Part shown: piece after piece, positions 16,713 to 26,225 of the stretch
Layout of the letters: every line of letters begins with the position of its first letter
Position numbering within the stretch: the stretch's first letter is position 1
NCBI RefSeq assembly: GCF_031461075.1
Contig: NZ_JAVKPK010000026.1
Coordinates: forward strand, 1-48,660
Direction of reading: 5' to 3'
Origin: Methanosarcina baikalica
GTDB taxonomy: Archaea > Halobacteriota > Methanosarcinia > Methanosarcinales > Methanosarcinaceae
DNA: 48,660 bases
Translations under genes and position numbers: made by a program
The notes under the pieces: model-generated
What the model was told of the DNA's origin: nothing
What the model saw: only the letters and a program-made list of their open reading frames with translations
Databases searched by the model: none

Positions 16713-17234
16713 ATGAAATCTCAGGATATTGCTGTCGTTGGAATTTTACTTGCAGTCGGTGCAATAGTGCGCTACTTATCCCTGGCAATCCCGGGCCCGA
16801 TCGTTTCAAATCTTGTAATAGCCTTTTACTGTCTTGCCATTATCCTTGTAATACCCACATTCACTGAAGTCATAGGGATCGGGATTGTAGCAGGCGTATT
16901 ATGTGCCCTTCTAAGTCATTCGATATTTCCGCCTGCAAATCTTATCAGCGAACCCGTGGGTGCAGTCGCCTGCCTGTTAACCTACAAAGCCCTTAGAAAG
17001 CTTTCAATCTCTCCTGCTCTTTCAACCCTTATCGGAACCCTGGCAAGCGGGACAACCTTCGTAATCGTTGCAATGCTTCTGATTGCCCCTACAATCCTGT
17101 CCAAGTTCGCCACCATGGGAGCTTTTGCAGCTGCCGTTATCGAGATCGTAGTATTAACTGCAATCGTCAACGCCAGTATTGTCCTGATACTTTACCTTCC
17201 TGCCTCAAGAGTGCTCTCACGGGGGAAAGCATGA
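16713..17234 (+). CDS. ECF transporter substrate-binding membrane protein (S component)
   Basis: A 173-residue protein with five or six membrane spans (DIAVVGILLAVGAIVRYL, LVIAFYCLAIILVIP, EVIGIGIVAGVLCALLSH, TLIGTLASGTTFVIVAMLLI, AAVIEIVVLTAIVNASIVLILYL). The size and topology fit S components of energy-coupling-factor (ECF) vitamin/metal transporters, and the next two genes supply the ATPase and T subunit. The motif FPPANLISEPVGA between spans is probably part of the substrate pocket, but I cannot name the substrate. ATG 16713 has AGGAAGTGG upstream. Its end overlaps the next gene by ATGA. Confidence 0.8.
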   Translation: MKSQDIAVVGILLAVGAIVRYLSLAIPGPIVSNLVIAFYCLAIILVIPTFTEVIGIGIVAGVLCALLSHSIFPPANLISEPVGAVACLLTYKALRKLSISPALSTLIGTLASGTTFVIVAMLLIAPTILSKFATMGAFAAAVIEIVVLTAIVNASIVLILYLPASRVLSRGKA

Positions 17235-18736
17235 TTGAACTCAGAGACTTTTCTTATACATACGGCACAGCTGAAAACTCTACTCTGAAAAATGTCAGCC
17301 TCGAGATCCGCGAAGGGGAACTGCTTCTGGTCACCGGGCACAGTGCAGCTGGAAAAACCACGCTTGCCCTTGCAATGGCAGGCATCCTTCACCACGAAAT
17401 CGGGGGCCGGATCGAGGGAGAAATTATTTTCAAAAACAGGAATATCAGGGATTTTGACGGCATGAAGGAATTGAGCCGGCATATAGGGATGGTCTTTGAT
17501 GATGCTGAATCCCAGCTTATCTTTACAAGTGTCGAAGAAGAAATCCGTTCCGGACTCGAAAACCGCGGCCATTCCGAAGACGAGCTCATGCGCAGGCTGG
17601 AAGAGGTAATGGAATTCTGTGAAATCAGCCGCCTGAAAAAACGGGCTCCTCATACCCTTTCTGGTGGGCAGAAGCAGAAAGTTGCCCTTGCAGCAACCCT
17701 TGCCCTCGATACCGAAATCCTTATCCTTGACGAGGCCACAGCCGAACTGGATACAAAAGCCATAAAGAGAATCTTTTCGATTCTAAAACGGCTGAAAGAG
17801 GCTGGAAAGACTATAGTAATTATCGACCACAATATAGAGGATTTCTTGGAAATCGGAGATAGAGTCGTGCTTCTTGAGAAGGGGAAAATAAAAGCTATAA
17901 AAAGCCCGGCAGATTTTGCAGTATCTTCTCCTGCTCCTGTGAGTCCCGAACCTGCAGAAAAAGTCCCGAACATGAATTCTGATAAAGAACTTCAGGCCCG
18001 AATCCAAAAAAGCCAGCCGGTAATTTCCGTAAGGAAACTTACACAACGTTACGGAGAAGTCCTGGCACTCGACGGCATAGACTTAGAGATTTACCCCGGC
18101 CAGCTCGTTTCAATTCTGGGAGAAAATGGTTCCGGCAAAACAACGCTCGTAAAACATTTTAACGGTCTTCTGCGTCCTTATTCCGGAGATGTGGTCATAA
18201 AAGGGCTTGAGACTTCAAAAGTTCCTATAAACGAGCTTGTCAAACATACAGGTCTCGTCTTCCAGAACCCGGACAACATGCTCTTTGAAGATACCGTAGA
18301 GGCCGAAATTGCATTCGGATTAAACAATATTGGCATATATGGGCCTGAAGCAGCCAAAGCAATCACCCATTCTCTTGAGCTTGTAAATCTGAGCGAAAAA
18401 AAGAAAGTTTTTCCCCGTCACCTGAGCAGGGGAGAAAGGCAAAGGCTGGCTGTTGCCTGCGTAATTGCCATGAAGCCCGAACTGATCGTACTCGATGAAC
18501 CTACAACAGGCCTGGACGCAGAAGAGTCGGAAAGGATGATGCAGCTCATGCAAAAACTCCAGCACGAAGGGCACACAATAATCATGATAACTCACAATAT
18601 GCAGCTTGTAAAAGACCATGCTGAGAGGGTTATTCGCATGGAGGCCGGAAAAATAATCGAAGACACGGCTGACAGAGCAGAATGCGCAGGTAGAGAATAT
18701 ATCAGCAGAGAACATATCGGAGGCACTTGTGCATGA
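17231..18736 (+). CDS. ECF transporter ATPase, two ATP-binding domains fused
   Basis: A 501-residue tandem ABC ATPase. Domain 1 has Walker A GHSAAGKT (36-43), signature LSGGQKQ (~142), and Walker B ILILDEATAELD. Domain 2 starts near 260 with Walker A GENGSGKT (~297), LSRGERQ in place of LSGGQ, and LIVLDEPTTGLD. In most ECF systems these are two proteins, EcfA and EcfA'; here they form one chain with an ~35-residue Pro/Ser/Ala-rich linker (SSPAPVSPEPAEKV). It powers uptake together with the S and T components, whose genes overlap it at both ends by ATGA. Confidence 0.9.
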   Translation: MIELRDFSYTYGTAENSTLKNVSLEIREGELLLVTGHSAAGKTTLALAMAGILHHEIGGRIEGEIIFKNRNIRDFDGMKELSRHIGMVFDDAESQLIFTSVEEEIRSGLENRGHSEDELMRRLEEVMEFCEISRLKKRAPHTLSGGQKQKVALAATLALDTEILILDEATAELDTKAIKRIFSILKRLKEAGKTIVIIDHNIEDFLEIGDRVVLLEKGKIKAIKSPADFAVSSPAPVSPEPAEKVPNMNSDKELQARIQKSQPVISVRKLTQRYGEVLALDGIDLEIYPGQLVSILGENGSGKTTLVKHFNGLLRPYSGDVVIKGLETSKVPINELVKHTGLVFQNPDNMLFEDTVEAEIAFGLNNIGIYGPEAAKAITHSLELVNLSEKKKVFPRHLSRGERQRLAVACVIAMKPELIVLDEPTTGLDAEESERMMQLMQKLQHEGHTIIMITHNMQLVKDHAERVIRMEAGKIIEDTADRAECAGREYISREHIGGTCA

Positions 18737-19527
18737 AAGAGATTATGCAATACATCAACAGGGATAGCTTTTTACACAGCATGAACCCACTCTCCAAAAT
18801 CGTTGCCGTCGCAGGAATTATAGTTCTGAGCGTTTTTACGACAAACTCCACAGTCCTGGCCCTGCTGGTTCTGGGAATTTTTCTTGCGTCCCTCAAAGCC
18901 GGGCTCCATCACGAACTTCTCAGACAGCTTAAGCTTCTTGTTTTTCTGAGTGTAAGCCTGATCTTGCTAACTCTCTTTACCTTGAAAAGCGGAGACACTA
19001 TCGGCTACCTTATCCCACCCGGAACCTTAACGGCCGGCGGGATTGTCCCTATCACGACCGGAGCTCTGGATTTCGGAGTGGTTCTTTCCCTTCGCTTCTT
19101 TGCAATGCTTTTTGCCTTCCAGCTTCTCGTGGTCACTACAAGGCCCAGTGATCTTATGAAGGCTCTCCTGAAAATCCATATCCCTGTAGACTATGTGCTC
19201 ATGTTCGTAATCGCCCTTCGTTTTATCCCTAGCCTGCAGATCGAAGGTCAGCGCATCCACGAGGCCCAGCTTGCACGAGGTTACAATCCTGGAAAAGGCC
19301 TCCGTGGGAAAGTGAGGAGTGTAAAGCCTCTTCTTGTGCCCCTTGTAGCAAATTCTCTGGGAAGAACCCAGGTGCTTGGCCTGACAATGGATCTGAGAGG
19401 TTACAGGAGCAGGCAAAATGTGGAAAAGAACAGGCTTGCCTTGAATAATAAAGTAGGAGTAACAAGTTTAATACATAAAATATTTTATGGAGTTAAAGCT
19501 TTTCTGGGAGTTAAAAAAAGGGAGTGA
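18733..19527 (+). CDS. ECF transporter transmembrane coupling protein (EcfT)
   Basis: A 264-residue membrane protein with four to five spans (KIVAVAGIIVLSVF, VLALLVLGIFLASLKAG, LLVFLSVSLILLTLF, VVLSLRFFAMLFAFQLLVV, VLMFVIALRFIP) and the two cytoplasmic coupling motifs of EcfT: QLARGYNPGKG (~180) and TMDLRGYRSR (~220), which dock on the ATPase pair. ATG 18733 overlaps the ATPase stop (ATGA); an in-frame TTG six bases upstream is less likely. With the two preceding genes it forms a complete transporter operon. Confidence 0.9.
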   Translation: MKEIMQYINRDSFLHSMNPLSKIVAVAGIIVLSVFTTNSTVLALLVLGIFLASLKAGLHHELLRQLKLLVFLSVSLILLTLFTLKSGDTIGYLIPPGTLTAGGIVPITTGALDFGVVLSLRFFAMLFAFQLLVVTTRPSDLMKALLKIHIPVDYVLMFVIALRFIPSLQIEGQRIHEAQLARGYNPGKGLRGKVRSVKPLLVPLVANSLGRTQVLGLTMDLRGYRSRQNVEKNRLALNNKVGVTSLIHKIFYGVKAFLGVKKRE

Positions 19528-19797
19528 TTTTAAGGAAGAGAAGTTAACTTAGACTTAAACTTGCATGTTTTATACAGTTTATAGCGTTGTTATTTAAGCG
19601 GATGCTCGCAGTCAACAGCATCATAAAATATATTTATACTTACAAAAAATTAAAGATTTTAGATACAGATTATTATTCTGATTTTTTAAATAATATAAAA
19701 TATTATTATCGTGGCTATATTTTCTGCAAATTTCCGTGATCAATGCGATCCACTTGTCGAGCTAATAAGTCAGGTTTTTCCTTTCTGTAATTAAAGG
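19528..19797. other. AT-rich spacer after the ECF operon
   Basis: Nothing coding is seen. It contains a palindromic AT stretch (AATAATATAAAATATTATTATC, ~19688-19710). Confidence 0.4.
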
Positions 19798-19908
19798 CTA
19801 CAGTATGTTCCGAATAACATCAGTTTCGGATATACCCTTGTCACGGGCAATAGCAGCAATCTTCGGATGCACTTGCTTATTAAATAAACTACCTACGCGT
19901 CTTGCAAC
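19798..19908 (-). pseudogene. Remnant of a ribbon-helix-helix (CopG-like) DNA-binding gene
   Basis: The minus strand reads VARRVGSLFNKQVHPKIAAIARDKGISETDVIRNIL and stops. The pattern HPKIAAIARDKGISETDVIRN is a ribbon-helix-helix second half. There is no proper start codon and the frame is closed just upstream, so this is a fragment. A second, more damaged copy lies at 30522-30608. Confidence 0.55.
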
Positions 19909-20464
19909 TTATTACATAAATTTATATTTGCGCACATTGTATGAATATATGGGATTCCAATGTGTCTTATTTAGGACTTACGCACTTGAGAGCAAAATAA
20001 AGCACGAGAAGGTCTGTCATAAATATCATGATTTAAACGTTTAAGTCTCATGCTACTATTTACTCAGTTCAACTGCATAAGTAATATTATTTATAAGATT
20101 GAATTTTCCTAATCTGTTTACAAACCAAATTGATGCTACCGTAACCAATAACTTCTGTGCATGAACAATTTCTGGCTGAACAAAATATTATTATGAAACA
20201 ATTTTATAAATATATGTATACTAAATTGACAATTGATAAAAAGATAGAATTTAGGTCGTGTCCGTGAGTTATTGATCAATTGCGAAAAAGCAAGCACATC
20301 TTCCGTATTTGAGGAAAATGTAGAGAGCTTATTGTGCTTACGATTTTCAATAACTTACGCCCATTACCAGAATTTGGTCAGAGAAATAGAGAGTAGATAA
20401 TTTGACCTGTCCTGCTTAACGTCGTAAATATAGTGAATCTTTTTCTGGTCGAAGAAGGTGTTTA
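19909..20464. other. AT-rich non-coding region upstream of the sensor kinase
   Basis: No gene is supported. A motif TAGGACTTACGCACTTGAGA (from ~19971) recurs with small changes at ~41771, probably the end of an old insertion sequence. GAAGGTG lies before the kinase start at 20465. Confidence 0.4.
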
Positions 20465-23386
20465 ATGGAAGAAAAGCTGAGGAAATCTGGTGTTGATATT
20501 GTTGGTAATATACCCTGGGGGACGCACTTCTGCCAACTTTATCAGACAAAAGAAGATTTACTAGATATTCTTATTCCTTATTTTAAAACAGGCCTGGAGA
20601 ATAATGAATTTTGTATCTGGATTACATCATCTCCTCTGGAAGTGAAAGAGGCAAAAGAAGTCTTAAGAAAGGCTTTTCCTGATGTTGATGTTTACCTGGA
20701 GAAAGGACAAATCGAAATCATCTCCTATACGTGCTTGCAAGTAATCGGGACTATTTGCGATTCGGGAAGGGTCAAAGAGGACTGGATCGAAAAACTCAAT
20801 TATGCCCTGAAAAGTGGCTATAAAGGCTTGAGGTTGAGTGGAAATACTTCCTGGGTTGAAAAAAAGAATTGGGGTTACTTTGTCGATTATATGAGAAAAA
20901 TGGATGATATTCTCGGTAAATACCGAATGATAGCTCTAGGTTCATACTTTATTGACAAGTACAGTGCAGCCGAGATTGTTGAAGTAGTCTCTAACCATCA
21001 ATTTTCTTTGATTAAAAAGGAAGGAAAATGGGAGAAAATAGATAATTTCGGAAGGAAGAAAGCTGAAGAAGTCGCGTATCAGGCTGCAAAAGACTGGGAA
21101 CAAACTTTTGATGCAGTGCCAGATCTGATAACCATAATTGACAATGAATGTCGGATTGTTCGGGCAAACAGGGCTATAGCAGCAAGATTGGAGATGACAC
21201 CCGAAGAATGTGTAGGATTGACATGCTATCATGTTATGCACGGGACTGAAGAACCGCCCTCTTTTTGTCCACATAAACAATTGCTTAAGGATGGAATCGA
21301 ACGCATCATAGAAGTTCACGAAAAGCTTCTGGGTGGTGATTTCTTATTAAGCGTTTCACCACTATATGATCTGGATGGAAAAGTAACTGGGTGTGTGTAT
21401 GTTGCTCGTGACATCACAGAGCGAAAGCAGGCGGAAGAAGCTCTGCGTCAGAGCGAAGAACGTGAGAGAGCTCGTTCGAATGAACTGGCAGTAGTGTTGG
21501 ATGCTGTACCTGCTGCCGTGTGGATAACGCACGATCCCCAGGCACTTAAGATAACTGGCAACCGGCTCTCCTATGAATGGCTCCGACTTCCAGAGGGCGC
21601 AAACGCGTCCAAATCCGCTCCGGAAGGGGAAAGACCCGAGACATTTAGAATGTTCAGGGACGGGACGGAGCTCCAACCTGAGGGTATGCCTGTGCAGATA
21701 TCAGCTGCAGGTAAAGAAATAAGCAACTACGAGTTCGATATCGTCTATCTTGACGGCATGGAGCGACACATATTGGGTAATGCCAGACCCTTGCTTGAAG
21801 AACAAGGTAACTCGATCGGGTCAGTTTCTGCGTTCATAGATATCACCGAACGCAAAAAAGCAGAAGAAGCTCTAAAAAAAGCACATGAAAGTTTAGAAGA
21901 ACAAATTAAAGCACGTACGGCTAAGCTTGAAGAAGCTTATAAGGCATTAATGGAAAATGAAAGAAGACTCTCTGAAGCTCAAAGAATGGCTCATATCGGA
22001 AATTGGGATTGGAACCTGGTAACTGATGAAACATACTGGTCTGAGGAAATGTATCTTATTTTTGGGCTTGAACCTCATGAATTCGATGGAGCATATGATA
22101 AAGTTTTGAATTATATTCATCCTGATGATCGAGATTATGTGGATAATGCCGTTAAAAAAGCTTTAAATGGAGAGTCTTATGGCATTGATTATAGAATTAT
22201 CTCAGTTAATGGTGAAGAGCGCGTAGTGCATGCACAGGGTGAAGTTTGTCTTGATGAAAAAAATATTCCCATTAAAATGAGAGGAACCGTTCAGGATATT
22301 ACCGAGCGTAAGAAGACTGAAGAAGAAATTCGGAGCTTAGCAAATATTGTGGGATCATCAAACGATGCTATTATGACTGGATCTCTTGACGGCATTATTA
22401 CAAGCTGGAATAAAGGGGCAGAGCACATTTATGGTTATTCGGCTGAAGAAATTCTGGGACAAAACATATCGATACTCGAACCGGAGAATCTTAAAGGGGA
22501 AATAAAACAGTTAAATGAAAAGATTAGACGGGGAGAAACGGTTAAGAACTACGAAACTTCGCGATTAAATAAGGACGGTATACGAATAAATGTTTCAGTA
22601 ACGCTTTCCCCGGTTTTTGATGCGTCTGGAAAGTTAGTTACTATCTCAGTTGTTGCCAGAGATATTACTGAGCGAATCAAAGCGGAGAAATCCCTGATAA
22701 AAACTGGAGCCGCCAGAAAAAAAGAAATCCATCATAGGATCAAGAACAACTTGCAGGTAATTTCTTCCCTGCTGGATCTACAGGCTGAAAAGTTCGAGGA
22801 TGAAAAGGTTAGAGAGGCTTTTAGAGAAAGTCAGAATAGGGTTATATCTATGGCTCTAATCCATGAAGAACTCTATGAAGGGGAAGAGACTGATGAACTA
22901 AACTTTTCTGAATACATTAAAAAGTTAGCTGAAAACCTTTTCCAGACTTACAGACTTAGTCGCAAAAATATCCACCTGGGCATGGATCTGGAAGATAATC
23001 TTTTCTTTGATGTGGATATTGCTGTTCCTTTAGGAATAATTGTCAATGAACTTGTTTCCAATTCCCTCAAACATGCATTTCCCGACAGAGATCAAGGAGA
23101 AATCCGCATTAAACTCCATAGAGAAGAAAATGGAGAATACAAAACCGCTGACTGTAAGAAAACCAGTTTTACACTGAATGTTTCAGACAACGGCGTGGGC
23201 ATTCCTGAAAAGCTTGATATTGAAAATCTTAATAGTCTTGGGCTTCAGCTAGTAACTTCCCTTGTAGACCAGTTAGATGGGGAACTTAAAGTGAAAAGGA
23301 GCAATAGAACAGAGTTTACCATGAGATTCACAGTAACAGAAAAAAATGAGGCATCAGAGCCGGCCCTACAACAATTAATTGAGTAA
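20465..23386 (+). CDS. Soluble multi-PAS sensor histidine kinase with N-terminal MEDS domain
   Basis: A 973-residue kinase with no membrane segment, hence cytoplasmic. Residues ~12-190 are a MEDS domain (IPWGTHFCQLYQTKEDLLDILIPYF, YKGLRLSGNTSW), a sensor found in methanogens and methylotrophs. Four PAS units follow (about 215-330, 340-465, 500-615, 625-745), each ending in an ARDITERK-like PAC end. The phosphoacceptor is in KKEIHHRIKNNLQVISSLLDLQ (H ~755), the HisKA_2 type. The ATPase has NELVSNSLKHAF (~860), DNGVGIP (~908) and LGLQLV. PAS1 contains several Cys (C-x-C-like CHVMHG, FCPH), so a bound cofactor is possible. No response regulator is adjacent, as is common for such archaeal kinases. 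Confidence 0.92.
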   Translation: MEEKLRKSGVDIVGNIPWGTHFCQLYQTKEDLLDILIPYFKTGLENNEFCIWITSSPLEVKEAKEVLRKAFPDVDVYLEKGQIEIISYTCLQVIGTICDSGRVKEDWIEKLNYALKSGYKGLRLSGNTSWVEKKNWGYFVDYMRKMDDILGKYRMIALGSYFIDKYSAAEIVEVVSNHQFSLIKKEGKWEKIDNFGRKKAEEVAYQAAKDWEQTFDAVPDLITIIDNECRIVRANRAIAARLEMTPEECVGLTCYHVMHGTEEPPSFCPHKQLLKDGIERIIEVHEKLLGGDFLLSVSPLYDLDGKVTGCVYVARDITERKQAEEALRQSEERERARSNELAVVLDAVPAAVWITHDPQALKITGNRLSYEWLRLPEGANASKSAPEGERPETFRMFRDGTELQPEGMPVQISAAGKEISNYEFDIVYLDGMERHILGNARPLLEEQGNSIGSVSAFIDITERKKAEEALKKAHESLEEQIKARTAKLEEAYKALMENERRLSEAQRMAHIGNWDWNLVTDETYWSEEMYLIFGLEPHEFDGAYDKVLNYIHPDDRDYVDNAVKKALNGESYGIDYRIISVNGEERVVHAQGEVCLDEKNIPIKMRGTVQDITERKKTEEEIRSLANIVGSSNDAIMTGSLDGIITSWNKGAEHIYGYSAEEILGQNISILEPENLKGEIKQLNEKIRRGETVKNYETSRLNKDGIRINVSVTLSPVFDASGKLVTISVVARDITERIKAEKSLIKTGAARKKEIHHRIKNNLQVISSLLDLQAEKFEDEKVREAFRESQNRVISMALIHEELYEGEETDELNFSEYIKKLAENLFQTYRLSRKNIHLGMDLEDNLFFDVDIAVPLGIIVNELVSNSLKHAFPDRDQGEIRIKLHREENGEYKTADCKKTSFTLNVSDNGVGIPEKLDIENLNSLGLQLVTSLVDQLDGELKVKRSNRTEFTMRFTVTEKNEASEPALQQLIE

Positions 23387-23463
23387 AGTCCAGGACTGGA
23401 TTTTCAGCCTGGTTTGGTATATACTCTAAAAATAGAAAGACTGGCATTCCCAATGCAGACTCT

Positions 23464-23634
23464 TTATGCATAAATCATGATCGAATCAAGTCTTGCAGTA
23501 CCTACCTTTGTCCAGTAATTACAAATGATACAGTACTGGGTCTCGCTGTCTGAGCTTACTTTCAGTTTAGCATGGCATTTTGGACATATTTTTAGACTTT
23601 TCGTAAATAAACCCCCCTTAATACTAAATAAATT
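23464..23634 (-). pseudogene. Zinc-ribbon protein fragment
   Basis: The minus strand encodes KICPKCHAKLKVSS...QYCIICNYWTKVG and ends at 23464. The two CxxC pairs form a zinc ribbon. The frame is open back to 23634 but has no ATG, GTG or TTG, so the start has been lost or the piece is a remnant. Confidence 0.45.
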
Positions 23635-23719
23635 CTATATAACCTGTGCGGTTGAACTGAGAAATCAATAGCATTAAACCTTTAACTGTTTAAAACATAA
23701 GTTTAAACTATAACTTCTG

Positions 23720-23872
23720 TTATATTTGATTTTGCACATCATGTGTGTAAGTCATATCCTTTATTGTATCCCCAATACAGCTGTTCTGTATTAATGCTCC
23801 ATCAAACACATTCATCAGAACATGAAATTTACCCTCAGACTGTTCTTTCACAATGCGCTCATATTTTACCAT
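23720..23872 (-). CDS. Small 50-residue ORF, member of a local repeat family
   Basis: ATG 23872 opens MVKYERIVKEQSEGKFHVLMN and the frame ends QNQI at 23720. The surrounding DNA is the best-preserved copy of a repeat that occurs again at ~39875 and ~41510, where this frame is broken. No function is recognised. It follows the 90-residue ORF on the same strand by ~50 bases. Confidence 0.35.
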   Translation of the reverse strand: MVKYERIVKEQSEGKFHVLMNVFDGALIQNSCIGDTIKDMTYTHDVQNQI

Positions 23873-23922
23873 TAGATCTTTTGGGTCTCTTCCAGTTCAA
23901 ATTATAGTAATATATAATTACT

Positions 23923-24195
23923 TTAAATTAATTGTACAAAAAATTGTTTTGTGTCAAAACTTGCCTTTAGATTAAAAATTTCACAGCCGACATCGAACCC
24001 TAGATGAGATTCGTTATTAACCACAAATGTCATAAAAACAAGGTTAAAAATCACATATTCCGAAAATCTCATATGCCAAATATATTGGCCGTAGTGAAAT
24101 AGATAACAGCGATTGGAGTAACTATCTAATCTGACAAAGTCAAGATAGATAGAAGAAAGATAAAGAGACTTTTTAATATCTTCCGGGATCGCCAA
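23923..24195 (-). CDS. Small 90-residue ORF, member of a local repeat family
   Basis: The TTG start at 24195 opens MAIPEDIKKSLYL. A matching start region (TIPTDIKKS, then a stop) lies at ~30430-30460, and the 3' end of this frame matches the repeats at ~40050 and ~41690. So the unit has been copied several times and degraded elsewhere. The protein is rich in aromatic residues (YLFHYGQYIWHMRF, VIFNLVFMTFVV). No family is recognised; a translated repeat of no function is possible. Confidence 0.3.
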   Translation of the reverse strand: MAIPEDIKKSLYLSSIYLDFVRLDSYSNRCYLFHYGQYIWHMRFSEYVIFNLVFMTFVVNNESHLGFDVGCEIFNLKASFDTKQFFVQLI

Positions 24196-24250
24196 TATTT
24201 ACCTTTTATTTCACTTGCAGTTTCCTGCAATCGATCACAAATTTATAAAC

Positions 24251-24298
<48 letters not shown>

Positions 24299-24412
24299 AT
24301 TGACATTGTCAGAATAAACTAGTGTCGCGTCAATCCTCAAAGATTTAACGATTCTGAATAGTTGCAATTGATTTTATACGACATTTTGCTGTTGACTCAA
24401 CACTGGGCAATA

Positions 24413-25327
24413 TTAGATAGTTCTATGCAAGTACTTCTTTAGTGCTTCTAGTGCTAAAGCTGTTGTTAATGCCTTAGAGCCGTAGAACATCTTAAATCCC
24501 GAGTAAAATACACATAGATTCCATGATCCATCTGTATTTTGCTTATCTATCAAGTAGTTAGTACCTGTTTCGACAGCATCTCCAGCAAAATCAAAGTTGT
24601 GTAGTATATTTAATGCAAATGCGCTTTCAAGGTCATTTCCAAATGACCCATCGATACTTTGCCTGCTTAATATCTCGCCAATAATTGTAACCTTATTATT
24701 TCCCAGACTTGTAATGCCATTTTCAAAAGCTCTTGAGACAATATAATAGAATGATAGTTTGTCAGGGTACCATCTGGAAAAAGCCAAGTTTTCTCGAATA
24801 ACCTTATTTATATGGGAGCAAATATGTGGATCATTTTCGCCTAAGTATAGTAGTACGTTAGCATTGACAACACAATCCACTTCATTTTCAAATGGTGGTT
24901 CAATCCAGGTTAGATACTGATTGGTTCCATTGAGATTATTCCGAATTAGATCATTATTGTCGTCGAAGGGTACTCCATAAAGTTTTAGAATGTAAGAAAT
25001 GGCTGAGATGTCGTCAAGGTCAGGCGGAAGTTTCAAATCCCGGTGATATGGATTTTTTTTCGTATGAGTTCTCCAGATCCCGCCGTTTTCCTGTTCACCG
25101 AGTAAGAAACAGAGAGCCTTTTCCGTCATCTTGTTAAGCTTTGAGTGCCTCAAACCTTTGATGGAATAAAGGACAAAAGAGGTAACGAGTGGAGAATTAT
25201 ACAAATATCCTCCGTTCATCTGCTGTGTGGATGCAGCCGTAGTAGGAAACTCCCCACTATCCAATTGGTTTTCTACCAGGAAATCAATTCCATGCTCAAT
25301 AGCTTTATTAATTCTTTTTTTGTACAT
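24413..25327 (-). CDS. Short class II terpene cyclase-like (squalene-hopene cyclase fold) protein
   Basis: A 304-residue alpha/alpha-barrel protein built of prenyltransferase/squalene-cyclase repeats. QW-like repeats are seen at QENGGIW (79-85), RQSIDGSFG, and KQNTDGSWN near the end. PPDLDDIS (101-108) contains a DxDD motif (D103, D105, D106), the proton donor of class II terpene cyclases such as squalene-hopene and copalyl diphosphate cyclases. At ~300 residues it is less than half the length of squalene-hopene cyclase, so it corresponds to about one barrel domain. It is divergent from, and ~1.5 kb away from, the radical SAM peptide locus. Cyclising an isoprenoid chain, possibly one attached to a peptide, is an inference; it could also be non-catalytic. 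Confidence 0.65.
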   Translation of the reverse strand: MYKKRINKAIEHGIDFLVENQLDSGEFPTTAASTQQMNGGYLYNSPLVTSFVLYSIKGLRHSKLNKMTEKALCFLLGEQENGGIWRTHTKKNPYHRDLKLPPDLDDISAISYILKLYGVPFDDNNDLIRNNLNGTNQYLTWIEPPFENEVDCVVNANVLLYLGENDPHICSHINKVIRENLAFSRWYPDKLSFYYIVSRAFENGITSLGNNKVTIIGEILSRQSIDGSFGNDLESAFALNILHNFDFAGDAVETGTNYLIDKQNTDGSWNLCVFYSGFKMFYGSKALTTALALEALKKYLHRTI

Positions 25328-25470
25328 GTTTTCCCTCTAGGGTAGGTCGCTTGATGTTGGTTTTTGTTAATGTGAAGATATGCTGACCAATAATTGCGCC
25401 AGATAGAGTGGCAATATCTGTGGCCGAAATTGAGGTAGGCTAAACATGTATTTTATTTTGGCTCCACTTG
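25328..25470 (-). other. Leader region of the cyclase-like gene
   Basis: The minus strand contains NFGHRYCHSIWRNYWSA in one frame, possibly a decayed second repeat of the small protein encoded at 25471-25632. Confidence 0.3.
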
Positions 25471-25632
25471 TTAGGGGCTTTGCTCATCATTATTGCGCCA
25501 ATAATGGCGTAATTGATTTCCTTCCTTCACTAATAATTCGAAATTGCCTCTTTGTCCAAAATTGCTTTGAATCATAGGGTTATCGAAATCGTTCTTTACC
25601 TCATCTGTTGCCCAGGTGCTAGGGATGATCAT
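25471..25632 (-). CDS. Small protein with one beta-propeller/lectin-like repeat
   Basis: A 53-residue ATG frame. Its second half, NFGQRGNFELLVKEGNQLRHYWRNN, resembles a repeat seen many times over in longer secreted beta-propeller or tectonin-like proteins (pattern G-N-[FY]-E-x-x-V...G-x-L-x-H-[YF]-W-R-[DN]-N). With a single unit it is either a fragment of such a protein or a small gene. It is upstream of, and co-directional with, the cyclase-like gene. Confidence 0.35.
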   Translation of the reverse strand: MIIPSTWATDEVKNDFDNPMIQSNFGQRGNFELLVKEGNQLRHYWRNNDEQSP

Positions 25633-26033
25633 TTTAAAATCTCATTTTTTAATCTTCTTAAGATATTTTTCCTTTACTTGTCGTCTATCTAATGCAAAGA
25701 CTCACACTCGACTATAAAAATAAATTGCAAAGTTAATTTTTGACTATCGAATGAATCCATTCAATTCAGTAAAATCCTGCATTAAAGACAATTCGAACTA
25801 TCTCACTAATATTTTGGAGATTGCCAAATAGTCAGGCGACTTATAAATACATTTCTTCAAGAAGTCAGTTAATATTAGCTACCCTAGTATAAAAACAATT
25901 TGTAAAAAATCTTTAATTGTTTGAAAATAAATAACTTTTTAGTGTACAAAATATAGAACTGGTGCCTTATTTATTTTGAAATCTGCTCACCAGTTAATCT
26001 TTATCAATTGCATAGCTTAAATAATCGTAATTA

Positions 26034-26225
26034 GTAACTATTCAGCCTACCCAAGATCATTGATATTGATTTTGACATCACAGATAAGTGTAATTACTAA
26101 CCAATTAAAAAATAAAAAACGCAATCAATAGCCAATAATTAATGGAAACTAATTCAGAGAAATTTGCCTCTTTAATCTTATGGAAGATGGCTATTGAGGT
26201 TATTTTTCCCAGGCTGAGTAGTTAC
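26034..26225. mobile_element. 192-bp MITE-like element with IS66-type ends
   Basis: GTAACTATTCAGCCT at 26034-26048 faces AGGCTGAGTAGTTAC at 26211-26225 (14 of 15 complementary). The outer 12 bases equal the IS66 inverted repeat at 6206. The inside is AT-rich and non-coding. GCTTAAAT directly follows the right end and also occurs at 26015-26022, eleven bases outside the left end, so the exact left border is uncertain. Confidence 0.7.
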
